Shown here piece by piece: positions 52,405-61,260 of a stretch of 64,000 nt of DNA. The stretch covers positions 1 through 64,000 of the forward strand of contig JAOAPB010000129.1 of assembly GCA_025462645.1 (NCBI GenBank), read 5' to 3'. Position numbers and translations under genes: made by a program. The stretch comes from Edaphobacter sp. (GTDB taxonomy: Bacteria; Acidobacteriota; Terriglobia; Terriglobales; Acidobacteriaceae). Within the stretch, counting starts at the first letter, position 1. Every line of letters begins with the position of its first letter. Under the pieces are notes generated by a model. The model saw only the letters and a program-made list of their open reading frames with translations, searched no databases and was not told the origin of the DNA.

Positions 52405-55400
52405 TTAGAAGAAAATCTTCAGAGCGATCTGCATAATGCGCGGATCGTTTGCCGCCGTGACGATTCCAAAGCTGCTGCTGTTCCAGTTGCCTGACGGATT
52501 CTTGAACTGAGCGTGGTTGAAGACATTGAATGCCTCGGCCCTGAACTGCAGGTAGGTTCGCTCAGTAATCTGAAACTTCCGCAGGAGAGCGAGGTCTGTG
52601 TTGTTGATCCCAGGACCATGGAAGAAGCGGCGTCTGGAGTTGCCGAATTGGCCAAGCGGCTCCTGATCAAACAGGTTTGTATTAAAGTAGGTTCCGCCCG
52701 TTCGGGGATTGTGGTTGCCCGAAAGCTTCCCCTTGGTTGGGTCATAGCTCGGTAGGTCAGCGTTGGTTCCAGTAAGGGAGTTGTCGTCGTTCTCCTGCAT
52801 GGTAATGGGCAGACCGCTCGCCAAAGTTGTGATACCGGAGACGGCCCACCCCTTGGTAATGTATTCGGCCCATCCGCTCTTCCCGATGAACTCATTGAAG
52901 GGAAGCTGGACGGTATAACTCACAACAAAGTTATGAGTGACATCGAAGTTCGACAGCCCACGGCTCAGTCTCGGATTGAAGACATTGGTGTTATCTGCCT
53001 GTCCAGAGGAGTTATCGATGGACTTCGCGAAGGTATAGCCCAGGAGAAACTCAGCGTACTTACTATTGTGCTGAACGCTTGTCTGGAACGAGTTGTAACC
53101 GGAGCTGGCGCTCGTCCTCATATACGGATTGCTGCCAAAGTCGATACCCAGCGTTGTGCGTGTACCTTCGACTACCTGGCCGTTCGCGCGGGTATAGACA
53201 TTGCTTTCCAGGCCAGGTCCGCACCGTGTCTCCCCCGGAGCGAGCGCAGCAGCATTACTTAACTCCAGGCAGAGTGCAGGGTCTCCAGGATTCGACTCTT
53301 CTTGAGTAAGGAGTTTGCGCCCTACGTTACCGACATAGTTCAAGCTGAATACGGTCCTACCGCCGAACTGTCGTTGCAGTCCGAAATAATAGCTTTGCGT
53401 ATAGGGAATTGTGCTGTTGACATCGAGGACCAGTGCTCCAGAAATCGGTAGAACGGAAGCCCAATTGAAAGTAGTATCCGGGTTCGATGGCGACACATTT
53501 GTAGGAGGAAAGGTAAAGGGAAAACGCTGCCCTCCATTGTTTCCGGTGGCGCGGTCAATATATGGTGTCTCCAATCGGGAAGGCACCGGACTCGAGTAGA
53601 AAAGACCATAGGGAACATCGCCGACTTCAACGAAACCAGTGGAATCCTGAATATTAGTGTAGAAGATCCCATATCCACCCCGAATACTCAGCATGTCGGG
53701 ACCGCCGGTGAGTTTAGCCAGAAATCCATCAGTCGCCTTCGGTGCAAAGGCAAAGCCGAACCGAGGAGCGAACTTGTTCCATCGGATGGGAGCCAGCGTC
53801 CGGGCTACTCCCGGGTCACCTGGAACCAGGTATCCCTTTGGTGCCCCAGGAAAGACAATAGATTGCACACCGGGAATGATTGCTTCCAGCTTGTTTTGCG
53901 TGTCATACCAAGGTGTCGTAACTTCATAGCGAATGCCGTAGTTCAGCACCAGGCTAGTCAAGACTCTGAAGGTGTCCTGGGCATAGGCTCCAAAATAATG
54001 ACTACGGGAGTCGAGGATCTGTTTGCTGGCCTGGATGAAGCCGCCCGGCGCGCCTAACAGAAAGTCGGCGAAGTCGCTGCCTGTCTCTTGTCCACCAAAG
54101 CTGAATTGACCGTTCGGTCCATAGTAATTGCGTTCGTTGATCTGGTCGTAGTGGTAGTTCACCCCGACGTGCAGAGTGTGCTTGCCGAAGACCTTGGTGT
54201 AGCTATCGAGCCATTGGAACGTATTGTTGTACTGTCCAAGAGTATCGGCCGGAGTGCCAAAGCTGAAGTTGTTGAATCCAACATTCGGAACTCCTTCGAA
54301 CGCAGGATTGATCGCATCGATCCCCCCCGTGGGTCCCCATGGGGTGACGAAGCCAAGCGAAGAGAGCTTGACCCCCAAACCACCTTGGGGGATGCCCAAC
54401 TGGTTTACGACACGCATATACGTAAAGCGGAAGTCGTTTACCCCATTATTGTGAAATATGGTTGTCAAGCCAAGATTGGTCATCTGGGCCCTGCCCTTGT
54501 TCTCGGAATTGAACCCGGGAACGTTAATGCCACCCGCATATGGATCGGTAACCTGGAAGTTATCCAGGAAGTAGTAGCCAAAGACGTTTCCGTATCGCGT
54601 ATTTGCATCTACTCGGATGGCGCCTTTGTAATCAGAGAGCCTCGCGGAGAAAGCCGATGTCTGATAGGTTGGGTTTCCGTCTTTGTCTGTTGAGTTTGAC
54701 TGGGGAATGTATTGCATCATGCCTACAGCCGCAGGTGACCATGCCGACTTCGGAATGGTGGCATTCGGGAAGACACACTGTGTGTTCGAGGTACATTGAC
54801 TAAAGTAGTAGGGCTCACCCTCAGTTACCGCATAGCCGAGGCGGTTTGAGAGCGTGTTAGCCCAACCCGCGCCTTGTACATTCTGAAGCCTGTCCGGATT
54901 GCTAATGTCTCCAGATAGCGCTCCGGAAAGATCGCCGGTTCTGTTTGCGGCGGAAGGTACCTGGAAGTTCTGCGTAGCTCCCTTGATCTGCTTGGTTCCC
55001 TGAAAGTCCCCGAAGAAGAAGGCTTTGTCCTTCTTGATGGGGCCGCCAATCACGCCTCCAAAGATGTTCTGAATGAAGACGCCACGTTGCGGGGCGTAGT
55101 AGTTGCGCGCATCAAGAGCGGTATTCCGAAGAAACTCGAAGACGTCACCATGAAATTGGTTAGTTCCGGACTTAGTGACAACGTTGATCTGGCCTCCACT
55201 GAAGTTCCCATATTCCGCGTCGAAGTTGTTCGTGATGATACGAAACTCGGAGATGGAGTCCAGGTTCGGGATGATGGCTGCGCCGTTGTAAACACCTTCG
55301 TTGGCGTCGGCTCCGTTGATCATGTAGGCGTTGGACGCCTCGCGGCCACCGTTGACCGATTGATTGCCTGAGTTCAGATCGCCGGATACAGTTCGGCCTT

Positions 55401-55914
55401 GTTCGGACGTGCCCTTGTAGGGAGAGACGCCTGGCTGGAGTGCGAGGAGGTCGGTGAAGGCTCTTCCGTTTAGCGGTACCGAGGTGATCTTTTCGCTCTC
55501 GATGACTTGGCCGAGTTGCGTGTTCTGCGTTTCGACCTGCAGGGCATCGGCGCGAACCTCCTGGGTCTCTGTAACAGTTCCGAGTACCATGTGTATCTCA
55601 ATGCGCAGCGAGGAGTTTGCGTCTACCTTGATTCCTGTCGCCTGGTAATCCTTGAATCCCAATTTGGCAACGCTAACGGTATATCGGCCGATACTGAGCG
55701 CAGAGAAGATGTAAAAGCCTTCACTATCAGTTGTGACAGTCTGACTGAGTCCCGTCTCCTCATTGAGCGCGATAACATTAACGCCTGGGAGTACTGCATT
55801 GCTGGAGTCCAGGACTCTTCCTGAGATAGAACCTGTGATGGCCGCGAAGACTTGGGTAGAAGTCAGAATTATTGAGATCGCAAAAATTGAAAAAAAGCTT
55901 AGGTAGCGACGCAT
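52405..55914 (-). CDS. Oar-like TonB-dependent receptor with carboxypeptidase-regulatory domain
   Basis: 1169 residues; GAAGGAG precedes the ATG. Signal peptide to about residue 24. A carboxypeptidase-regulatory Ig-like domain follows (GSISGRVLDSSNAVLPGVNV), then a plug domain (VPLNGRAFTDLLALQPGV; SISEFRIITNNFDAEYGNF; VVTKSGTNQFHGDVFEF) and a long C-terminal barrel with alternating strands ending in Phe (IALKIFF), the outer-membrane targeting signal. No TonB box is obvious. This Oar-like type is expanded in Acidobacteria and linked to glycan or oligosaccharide uptake. It is first in the operon with the cytochrome, lactonase and quinoprotein genes. Confidence 0.94.
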   Translation of the reverse strand: MRRYLSFFSIFAISIILTSTQVFAAITGSISGRVLDSSNAVLPGVNVIALNEETGLSQTVTTDSEGFYIFSALSIGRYTVSVAKLGFKDYQATGIKVDANSSLRIEIHMVLGTVTETQEVRADALQVETQNTQLGQVIESEKITSVPLNGRAFTDLLALQPGVSPYKGTSEQGRTVSGDLNSGNQSVNGGREASNAYMINGADANEGVYNGAAIIPNLDSISEFRIITNNFDAEYGNFSGGQINVVTKSGTNQFHGDVFEFLRNTALDARNYYAPQRGVFIQNIFGGVIGGPIKKDKAFFFGDFQGTKQIKGATQNFQVPSAANRTGDLSGALSGDISNPDRLQNVQGAGWANTLSNRLGYAVTEGEPYYFSQCTSNTQCVFPNATIPKSAWSPAAVGMMQYIPQSNSTDKDGNPTYQTSAFSARLSDYKGAIRVDANTRYGNVFGYYFLDNFQVTDPYAGGINVPGFNSENKGRAQMTNLGLTTIFHNNGVNDFRFTYMRVVNQLGIPQGGLGVKLSSLGFVTPWGPTGGIDAINPAFEGVPNVGFNNFSFGTPADTLGQYNNTFQWLDSYTKVFGKHTLHVGVNYHYDQINERNYYGPNGQFSFGGQETGSDFADFLLGAPGGFIQASKQILDSRSHYFGAYAQDTFRVLTSLVLNYGIRYEVTTPWYDTQNKLEAIIPGVQSIVFPGAPKGYLVPGDPGVARTLAPIRWNKFAPRFGFAFAPKATDGFLAKLTGGPDMLSIRGGYGIFYTNIQDSTGFVEVGDVPYGLFYSSPVPSRLETPYIDRATGNNGGQRFPFTFPPTNVSPSNPDTTFNWASVLPISGALVLDVNSTIPYTQSYYFGLQRQFGGRTVFSLNYVGNVGRKLLTQEESNPGDPALCLELSNAAALAPGETRCGPGLESNVYTRANGQVVEGTRTTLGIDFGSNPYMRTSASSGYNSFQTSVQHNSKYAEFLLGYTFAKSIDNSSGQADNTNVFNPRLSRGLSNFDVTHNFVVSYTVQLPFNEFIGKSGWAEYITKGWAVSGITTLASGLPITMQENDDNSLTGTNADLPSYDPTKGKLSGNHNPRTGGTYFNTNLFDQEPLGQFGNSRRRFFHGPGINNTDLALLRKFQITERTYLQFRAEAFNVFNHAQFKNPSGNWNSSSFGIVTAANDPRIMQIALKIFF

Positions 55915-56362
55915 TCACGTCTCCTTCTATTTTTTTGAGAGATCACATCATCATGGGAACCAACTTCAGGTTCCACTTGGCCTTACACATCGAAATGTAA
56001 AAACATGCGTACATCAGCAACGACCCCAGGTACAGGGGTACGGTAACAACACTCCAAAATCGAGACACACCGGGAGCTGTCGGTAGAGGTTCTCAGAAAA
56101 TTGAATAATGCTTATATGTTTTGGGTAATTTTGGTTACGAACAATGTGATGCAAACTGAGGAGAAGAGTCAATCAAATCAGTGTTTCGTGAGTGGGACAA
56201 TCTCAATACAGTTCCATGAATTGGTCATGGGCCAATTGTCCTAGAGGATTTGGAAACACTTTCGCTGGTGAGACAGTTTGGAATGGATCACGAGCACACA
56301 CGAATACGCCTTAAGCTGTCGGGCACAGCAGCTTGTTCCTAAAACAAAAGGGGAGCAAAGGC
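55915..56362. other. Intergenic region upstream of the TonB receptor (448 bp)
   Basis: Between the receptor start and the fliS stop, both minus. A/T-richer than its surroundings, so it presumably holds the receptor promoter. No gene, repeat or riboswitch-like fold was recognised. Confidence 0.5.
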
Positions 56363-56836
56363 CTAGGCAAGCCACCGTGAAACGACTACCTCATCGGTCG
56401 GCACCCGTGCAGGACTTGGAGCCAAAAACCTCTCCTCCCGCGTGCGAAGCTCTCGCGGCAACACCCTGCCGGCCTCAGGATCACGAGCGACAATAATCCA
56501 TGCATCGCGGACATTGCGGATACAGGCAATCACCTCTTGAAACTGCTCCACCGACTCGAAGTGAGAGGCATCAAGCGCCATCGTGAACATGGTTGCATAG
56601 AAGTCACCGAGTGAATCCGCTACGCTACCGCCCAGGTCCGGACGTAGCCGTGCCTGCAGGTACATCACAATATCGACGACCTTCTTCACCGCAATGCGCC
56701 GTCCGCGAACGTCACCCTCTTCGACACACTGCATGGCGCGATAGAGAAAACGAATCGCACCGTCGTAAAGCGCAATCACGAGTTCAACGCCTGTAGCTCC
56801 CACCAGAGCCTGCTGCTGATAGTTCGAGTCACTCAT
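56363..56836 (-). CDS. fliS: Flagellar export chaperone FliS
   Basis: 157 residues. FliS core: ALVGATGVELVIALYDGAIRFLYRAM, then RRIAVKKVVDIVMYLQARLRPDLGGSVADSL-type helices. About 25 residues longer than typical FliS at the C-terminus. It binds flagellin in the cytoplasm and prevents premature assembly. Starts five bases after the fliD stop, consistent with a fliD-fliS unit. Confidence 0.93.
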   Translation of the reverse strand: MSDSNYQQQALVGATGVELVIALYDGAIRFLYRAMQCVEEGDVRGRRIAVKKVVDIVMYLQARLRPDLGGSVADSLGDFYATMFTMALDASHFESVEQFQEVIACIRNVRDAWIIVARDPEAGRVLPRELRTREERFLAPSPARVPTDEVVVSRWLA

Positions 56837-56841
56837 CCGAT

Positions 56842-58239
56842 TTACCCTTGTGCTGCGTTGTAGCCGGTCACGGCGCTGTACATCTGGTTGATCTGGTTGA
56901 CCTGATCTGGAATCGACTGCAGAATCTGGTTGGCAGTATTCAGCTCGGTAGTGAGCCGCACCTTATCGTCTGCGATTCGGGCATCCTGATCGCTGATGCT
57001 CTTGGTCAGCGCCGCCTCCTGCGCCGTATTCTGCTGCGTGACCAGGAAGATGACCCCCCTGGTCGAAGTGCTGCTGAGGCTGTTCAAGGTCGTGGTCAAG
57101 TTCTGCCCGAAGCTGCCGGAGTTTTGCAGAAAGCCTGTGATGTCGGCGTAGTGTGCGTTCAGGGCGTTGTCGAGGTCGCTCGCGTTCAAGGTGAGCTTCC
57201 CATCCCGGCCCATGGAGAGTCCGAGCTGGGTGATGCTGTTGATGCTGCCGCTCGCGCCGCCGCCGAGCATGGCCAACGACAACTGACTCTGGATCGTAGC
57301 CAGTGTCGGATCGCCATAGAGCGGGTTTGGGTTGCCGCTGGAGTCTTTCCCCTCCTGCGCTGTGATGTCGGAGATGACTGCGTTGTAAGCCGTGACAAAC
57401 TGATTGATTGCGGTCTCCACGGCGCCGTTGTCATTGGTGATCTGCACCTGGACCTGAGAACCTGGCACCGTAGAACCTGATCCAGAAGAAGTGGGAGAGG
57501 TGGACAGCAGTTGAAAGGTAACTCCCGGAATCGCCCCGGTCACGGTGTTCGAGGCGCTCGTCATATCGATCCCATCGACGTTCAAGGTTGCATCGACTCC
57601 CGGCTGTCCTACCTGAAACGACAGCGAAGTTCCCGTGGTCGTATCCTGCAGCGTCGAACTCAGCGAGATCTGCCCCGCCGCGCCGTTAGTACTGCTTACG
57701 ATCGAGAGCCTGGACCCGGAGCTGTCTTTGACGACGCTTGCCACTACCCCCATCGACGCGGAGTTGATCGCCCCGGCCAGTCCTGCCAGCGTATTGTGAG
57801 TATCGTCAGTCGAGACGCTCGTGGTCGACGACCCGATCGTGATCTGAAGCGTGCCGTTCAGGATATCGGCTGGATTTGAGATCCGATTCGAATACTCGGA
57901 GGAGGTCTGGGCCAACCCGCTGACGACGATCGTATGGCTGCCGGCGACAGCGGAAGAGCTCGCAGAGGTAAGCGTCAGAATATTTGTATTGGAGCTCGAT
58001 CCCTGTTTTGACGCCATCACGGCGGTGAAGTCCGTCAGCGATTGCAGTGACGTAGCGAGTGTCGACAGATCCTTACCCAGGCCGCTGAACGCAGTGTCCT
58101 GGGCCTTGAGGTTGGTCAGCTGCGTCTTCCAGGGTGCCTCGATAGCCTGCTCAATGGCGAGGATCGACGTCACCGTCGCGGCCACATCAAAACCTGTTCC
58201 GCTGTTGACTGCGCCAAAGTTGATTCCAACTGTTCCCAT
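56842..58239 (-). CDS. fliD: Flagellar filament capping protein FliD
   Basis: 465 residues; GGAAGGA precedes the ATG. N-terminal FliD region (FDVAATVTSILAIEQAIEAPWKTQL), a flagellin hook IN motif (HNTLAGLAGAINSASMGVVASVV), and the C-terminal FliD domain (ITQLGLSMGRDGKLTLN; helical end LTTELNTANQILQSIPDQVNQI). It caps the growing filament and inserts flagellin subunits. Located between fliS and fliC on the same strand. Confidence 0.95.
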   Translation of the reverse strand: MGTVGINFGAVNSGTGFDVAATVTSILAIEQAIEAPWKTQLTNLKAQDTAFSGLGKDLSTLATSLQSLTDFTAVMASKQGSSSNTNILTLTSASSSAVAGSHTIVVSGLAQTSSEYSNRISNPADILNGTLQITIGSSTTSVSTDDTHNTLAGLAGAINSASMGVVASVVKDSSGSRLSIVSSTNGAAGQISLSSTLQDTTTGTSLSFQVGQPGVDATLNVDGIDMTSASNTVTGAIPGVTFQLLSTSPTSSGSGSTVPGSQVQVQITNDNGAVETAINQFVTAYNAVISDITAQEGKDSSGNPNPLYGDPTLATIQSQLSLAMLGGGASGSINSITQLGLSMGRDGKLTLNASDLDNALNAHYADITGFLQNSGSFGQNLTTTLNSLSSTSTRGVIFLVTQQNTAQEAALTKSISDQDARIADDKVRLTTELNTANQILQSIPDQVNQINQMYSAVTGYNAAQG

Positions 58240-58343
58240 AAGTTCCTTCCGAGCCAGCTCTTCATTGTAGGGAGAGCAACTGTTTCGCCAAAGAAACCAG
58301 CATCAGATTAGAGCTCCCTCACCTTCGACCGCTAACAACAGGA

Positions 58344-58380
58344 GCGCGGCGGCTGGCCCTCTTGCCATCCGCCGCCGCGC
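58344..58380 (-). terminator. GC-rich hairpin after fliC
   Basis: GCGCGGCGGC and GCCGCCGCGC pair perfectly over 10 bp around a 17-base loop, 15 bp after the fliC stop. No T run follows on the minus strand, so transcription may read through into fliD. Confidence 0.5.
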
Positions 58381-58395
58381 GATCCCGTCTCGTCT

Positions 58396-59916
58396 TTACT
58401 GCAGCAGCTTCAATACATCCTGCTGCACGCTGTTGGCCTGCGAAAGCGCCGCGATGCCCGTCTGGCTCAGCACCTTGAACTTGGCCATGTCACTGGTTGC
58501 CTGGCCGTAGTTCGTCGCACGAACGCTGTTCTCGGCGGAGGTAAGGTTCACCGACTCCGAGCTCGCGACGTTCGATGCAGCATTGAGCTGGTTGATGTTG
58601 GCGCCAAGCGAACCGCGCTGATAGGCGACGTTCTGGATAGCGGTCGTCACCGTGGTCAGCACAGTCGCCGCGGTGGAGGCGGACAAAGTCGCAACCCCGG
58701 CAGCCGTGAAGTCCGTGCCCACGCCCGCTGTGCTTCCAGCCGGCCCCGTATCCGACAATGTGGTGCCCGTAAAGCTCAGATTGCTAGACCCAGTCCCCGG
58801 CCCGGAGATCGTGAGCGCACCGCTGGTGGAGTTATAAGACGCGGTCACGCCGGCACCGCTGTACGTTGTGTCCGCGTTGATCTGCGCAGCCAGTGCTGTA
58901 CCGGTTGTGCCTGCGGCGACAGTGATGGCATGCGTAGCTCCGGCCCCCACAGCAACGCTAAGCGTTCCCGAGAGCGTATCCGTCGTCGATCCCAGTGTGA
59001 TGGTTCCTGTAGACGGGGTGCCCGCAACGGCGGTAGTGGGAGTTGTCGGCGTCAGCGCACCGCCCGCGCCCGAGTCGGTGACGGTACCCGTGCCGAACAC
59101 AAGGCTGCCCGAGCCGTTTGCAGGTCCCTTCAGCGTCAGAACCGCACCACTCAGCGAAGCCGAGATGCCGGCACCCTGGAAAGTCGTGTCGGCATTGATC
59201 TGCGCCGCCAGTGCTGTCAAAGAGGTGCCTGCCGTAATCGTAATGCTGTGCTGCGCTCCCGTTCCGACAGCAAGAGACAAGGCTCCCGATGCGGTGTCTG
59301 CAGCCGCCGTAAACGTCAGCGTGCTAGTGGACTGCGTACCAGCGCCGGATGTCGTCGCCGTTGGGTTGGTCACTGCCGACGAGGCGCCTGTCGGAGCCGA
59401 TGTCCCGACGCTGCTGGCGCTGAGCTTTCCAACAACTTCGTTGAACGTCGTTGCGCCGGACGACGTTCCGTCGCTAACGAACACCGCCTTTGCGGTATTG
59501 GTGAATACGCTGTTTCCATTGAAGTTGGTGGTAGATCCGATGTTGCCGATCTCCGTCAGAATGTTCTGATATTCCTGGTTCGCCGAGCTGACCTGGCTGC
59601 TATTCAGCGTACTGTTGGCTGCTTCGGTCGCCAGGGTAACGGCGCGATTCAGCAGGTTGGTGACCTGCGACAGGGCGCCATCCGCCGTCTGCAACAAGCC
59701 GACGCCGGCCGTTGCATTCTGAGCGGACTGCGTCAGAGCCGCGACGTTGGCGTGGAGACCGTCTGCCAATGCCAGGCCGGCTGCGTCGTCCGCGCCGCTG
59801 TTGATGCGCGATCCGGATGAGAGCTGCGTGAGAGTGTTCTGCAGACTGCTCTGAGTTTGATTCAGATTGTTCTGCGAATAGATTGCTGCGATATTGTTCA
59901 ATACACCCAAGGACAT
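58396..59916 (-). CDS. fliC: Flagellin with tandem hook IN motifs
   Basis: 506 residues from the ATG at 59916 (AGGAG eight bases upstream); the GTG three codons earlier sits inside the ribosome site. N-terminal flagellin D0/D1 (NNIAAIYSQNNLNQTQSSLQ, SSGSRINSGADDAAGLALAD) and C-terminal D1/D0 (YQRGSLGANINQLNAASNVA, SQANSVQQDVLKLLQ) are intact. The variable middle holds two imperfect ~90-residue repeats of the flagellin hook IN motif (SITITAGTSLTALAAQINAD and AITVAAGTTGTALAAQINAD). No cysteine. Expressed from a sigma-28-type promoter about 140 bp upstream. Confidence 0.95.
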   Translation of the reverse strand: MSLGVLNNIAAIYSQNNLNQTQSSLQNTLTQLSSGSRINSGADDAAGLALADGLHANVAALTQSAQNATAGVGLLQTADGALSQVTNLLNRAVTLATEAANSTLNSSQVSSANQEYQNILTEIGNIGSTTNFNGNSVFTNTAKAVFVSDGTSSGATTFNEVVGKLSASSVGTSAPTGASSAVTNPTATTSGAGTQSTSTLTFTAAADTASGALSLAVGTGAQHSITITAGTSLTALAAQINADTTFQGAGISASLSGAVLTLKGPANGSGSLVFGTGTVTDSGAGGALTPTTPTTAVAGTPSTGTITLGSTTDTLSGTLSVAVGAGATHAITVAAGTTGTALAAQINADTTYSGAGVTASYNSTSGALTISGPGTGSSNLSFTGTTLSDTGPAGSTAGVGTDFTAAGVATLSASTAATVLTTVTTAIQNVAYQRGSLGANINQLNAASNVASSESVNLTSAENSVRATNYGQATSDMAKFKVLSQTGIAALSQANSVQQDVLKLLQ

Positions 59917-60050
59917 GGGAACCACTCCTGTACGACTCGATTTGACTTACCGCGCTGCCGGTCCCGGGTGCTGATCCGGAAGACTCAATAGGCTGAGTAG
60001 CCAGCCATGAGCTCCAGTTCACCTTGCGGACGGCTCCGCGTTCCCACACC

Positions 60051-60077
60051 TCATCGGCTCGGTCTTCGCTCACTTTA
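60051..60077 (-). promoter_or_regulatory. Sigma-28 (FliA) promoter for fliC
   Basis: Minus strand TAAA (60074-60077), 15 bases, then GCCGATGA (60051-60058), against the sigma-28 consensus TAAA-N15-GCCGATAA. Spacing is exact and only one base of the -10 differs. Transcription would start near 60043, giving a leader of about 125 bases. Confidence 0.8.
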
Positions 60078-60166
60078 GCGATCCACGGTACTTAGGTACT
60101 AACCGTCTATCTCCCCTATTGAGAGCAGCCTGGCAGCCGATGTGAGACATGAGAGGAACCCTTCCC

Positions 60167-60445
60167 ATGATCGAACTGACACGTCTGAACGGAGGCCGTC
60201 TCATCGTCAACTGCGACCTGATTAAACACGCCGAGGCTGCGCCCGACACTGTACTCACTCTGATCACCGGCGAGAAGCTCGTCGTGCTTGAACCCTGCAG
60301 CGAAGTCTCGGAGCGCACTCTGCAATATCGTGCCCGTGTCATGCGCGCCGCATGGCCCGAGGCAGCAGCGTCACTCAGCGCGAAGAGCGCTCACGATGCC
60401 AAAGCGTCCCTCCGCGAGATCGAAGACGAATCGTCTCAGGAATAA
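60167..60445 (+). CDS. flbD: Flagellar FlbD family protein
   Basis: 92 residues from the ATG at 60167 (AGAGGA upstream). The family signature is MIELTRLNGGRLIVNCDLIKH with the following DTVLTLITGEKLVV strand; the rest is a polar helix. Small cytoplasmic protein found in flagellar operons, often next to motA; role uncertain (this FlbD is not the Caulobacter regulator). It starts 39 bp before motA and diverges from fliC. Confidence 0.9.
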   Translation: MIELTRLNGGRLIVNCDLIKHAEAAPDTVLTLITGEKLVVLEPCSEVSERTLQYRARVMRAAWPEAAASLSAKSAHDAKASLREIEDESSQE

Positions 60446-60483
60446 GGCCAAAACAAACTCCCGCCCGGAAGAGGAAGTCTTAT

Positions 60484-61260
60484 ATGGATATCGCCAGTAT
60501 CGGTGGCATCGCACTCGCCCTCATCGGTATTCTTGCCGGCATGATGGTCGAAGGCGGAAGCATCTCCCAGATCACCCAACCCACCGCGGCGATGATCGTC
60601 ATTGGGGGCACCGCAGGCGCAGTCATGCTGCAGTTTCCCATGAATATCTTCCTTGCCGCGTTGAAGCAGATAATGAGGATCTTCATCTCCACCCGAACCG
60701 ATGAAGAGGCCATCCTGAACCAGCTGGTCAAGTTCGCCAACAAGGCGCGGAAGAGCGGAATCGTCTCTTTGGATCAGGATCTCTCCACCGTGGACGATCC
60801 CTTCTTCAAGCAGGCTCTGATGCTCGCCATTGACGGAACTGAGCCGAGCGAGGTGCGCAAGATCATGCAGATGGAGCTCGACAACAAGGCTGAGATGGAG
60901 GAGAAGATCCCGCAGGTCTTCGAAGCCGCAGGCGGCTACTCCCCTACTGTGGGAATCATCGGCGCGGTGCTCGGCCTCATCCAGGTCATGCAGCACCTGG
61001 ACAACATCGACGAGGTGGGCCGCGGCATCGCAGTCGCCTTCGTCGCCACCATCTACGGCGTAGCGCTGGCGAACCTCATCTGCCTTCCGGTAGCCGGCAA
61101 ACTGAAGATCCGCCATCGCGAAGAGCAGATGGTCAAGGAGATGATGCTGGAAGGCGTGATCAGCATTCTTGAGGGCATGAACCCGCGCATGATCGAAACC
61201 AAGCTGCGAACCTTTCTCTTCGACAGCAAGCCATTAAAACCCGAAGAGGTCACTGCATGA
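60484..61260 (+). CDS. motA: Flagellar motor stator protein MotA
   Basis: 258 residues; AGAGGAAG precedes the ATG. Four membrane segments: residues 4-22, 32-50 and two near 150-200 (YSPTVGIIGAVLGLIQVM and GIAVAFVATIYGVALANLI). The cytoplasmic loop between helices 2 and 3 has the charged residues that contact FliG. Forms the proton channel with MotB, whose start overlaps its stop. Confidence 0.95.
   Translation: MDIASIGGIALALIGILAGMMVEGGSISQITQPTAAMIVIGGTAGAVMLQFPMNIFLAALKQIMRIFISTRTDEEAILNQLVKFANKARKSGIVSLDQDLSTVDDPFFKQALMLAIDGTEPSEVRKIMQMELDNKAEMEEKIPQVFEAAGGYSPTVGIIGAVLGLIQVMQHLDNIDEVGRGIAVAFVATIYGVALANLICLPVAGKLKIRHREEQMVKEMMLEGVISILEGMNPRMIETKLRTFLFDSKPLKPEEVTA

Noticed and set aside
54088..54693. 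A 201-codon plus-strand frame opposite the TonB receptor
   Set aside because: It lies wholly inside the receptor barrel on the other strand and has no supporting start signal.
58240..58343. A second sigma-28 promoter upstream of fliD
   Set aside because: Only weak partial matches with wrong spacing were found on the minus strand.
58868..59569. A 233-codon plus-strand frame opposite fliC
   Set aside because: It is an antisense by-product of the Ala/Thr/Gly-rich flagellin repeats; composition is repetitive (Val/Pro/Ala) and it has no ribosome site or family motif.
60436..61116. A 226-codon minus-strand frame opposite motA
   Set aside because: motA is certain on the plus strand; the antisense product is His/Asp-rich with no recognisable domain.
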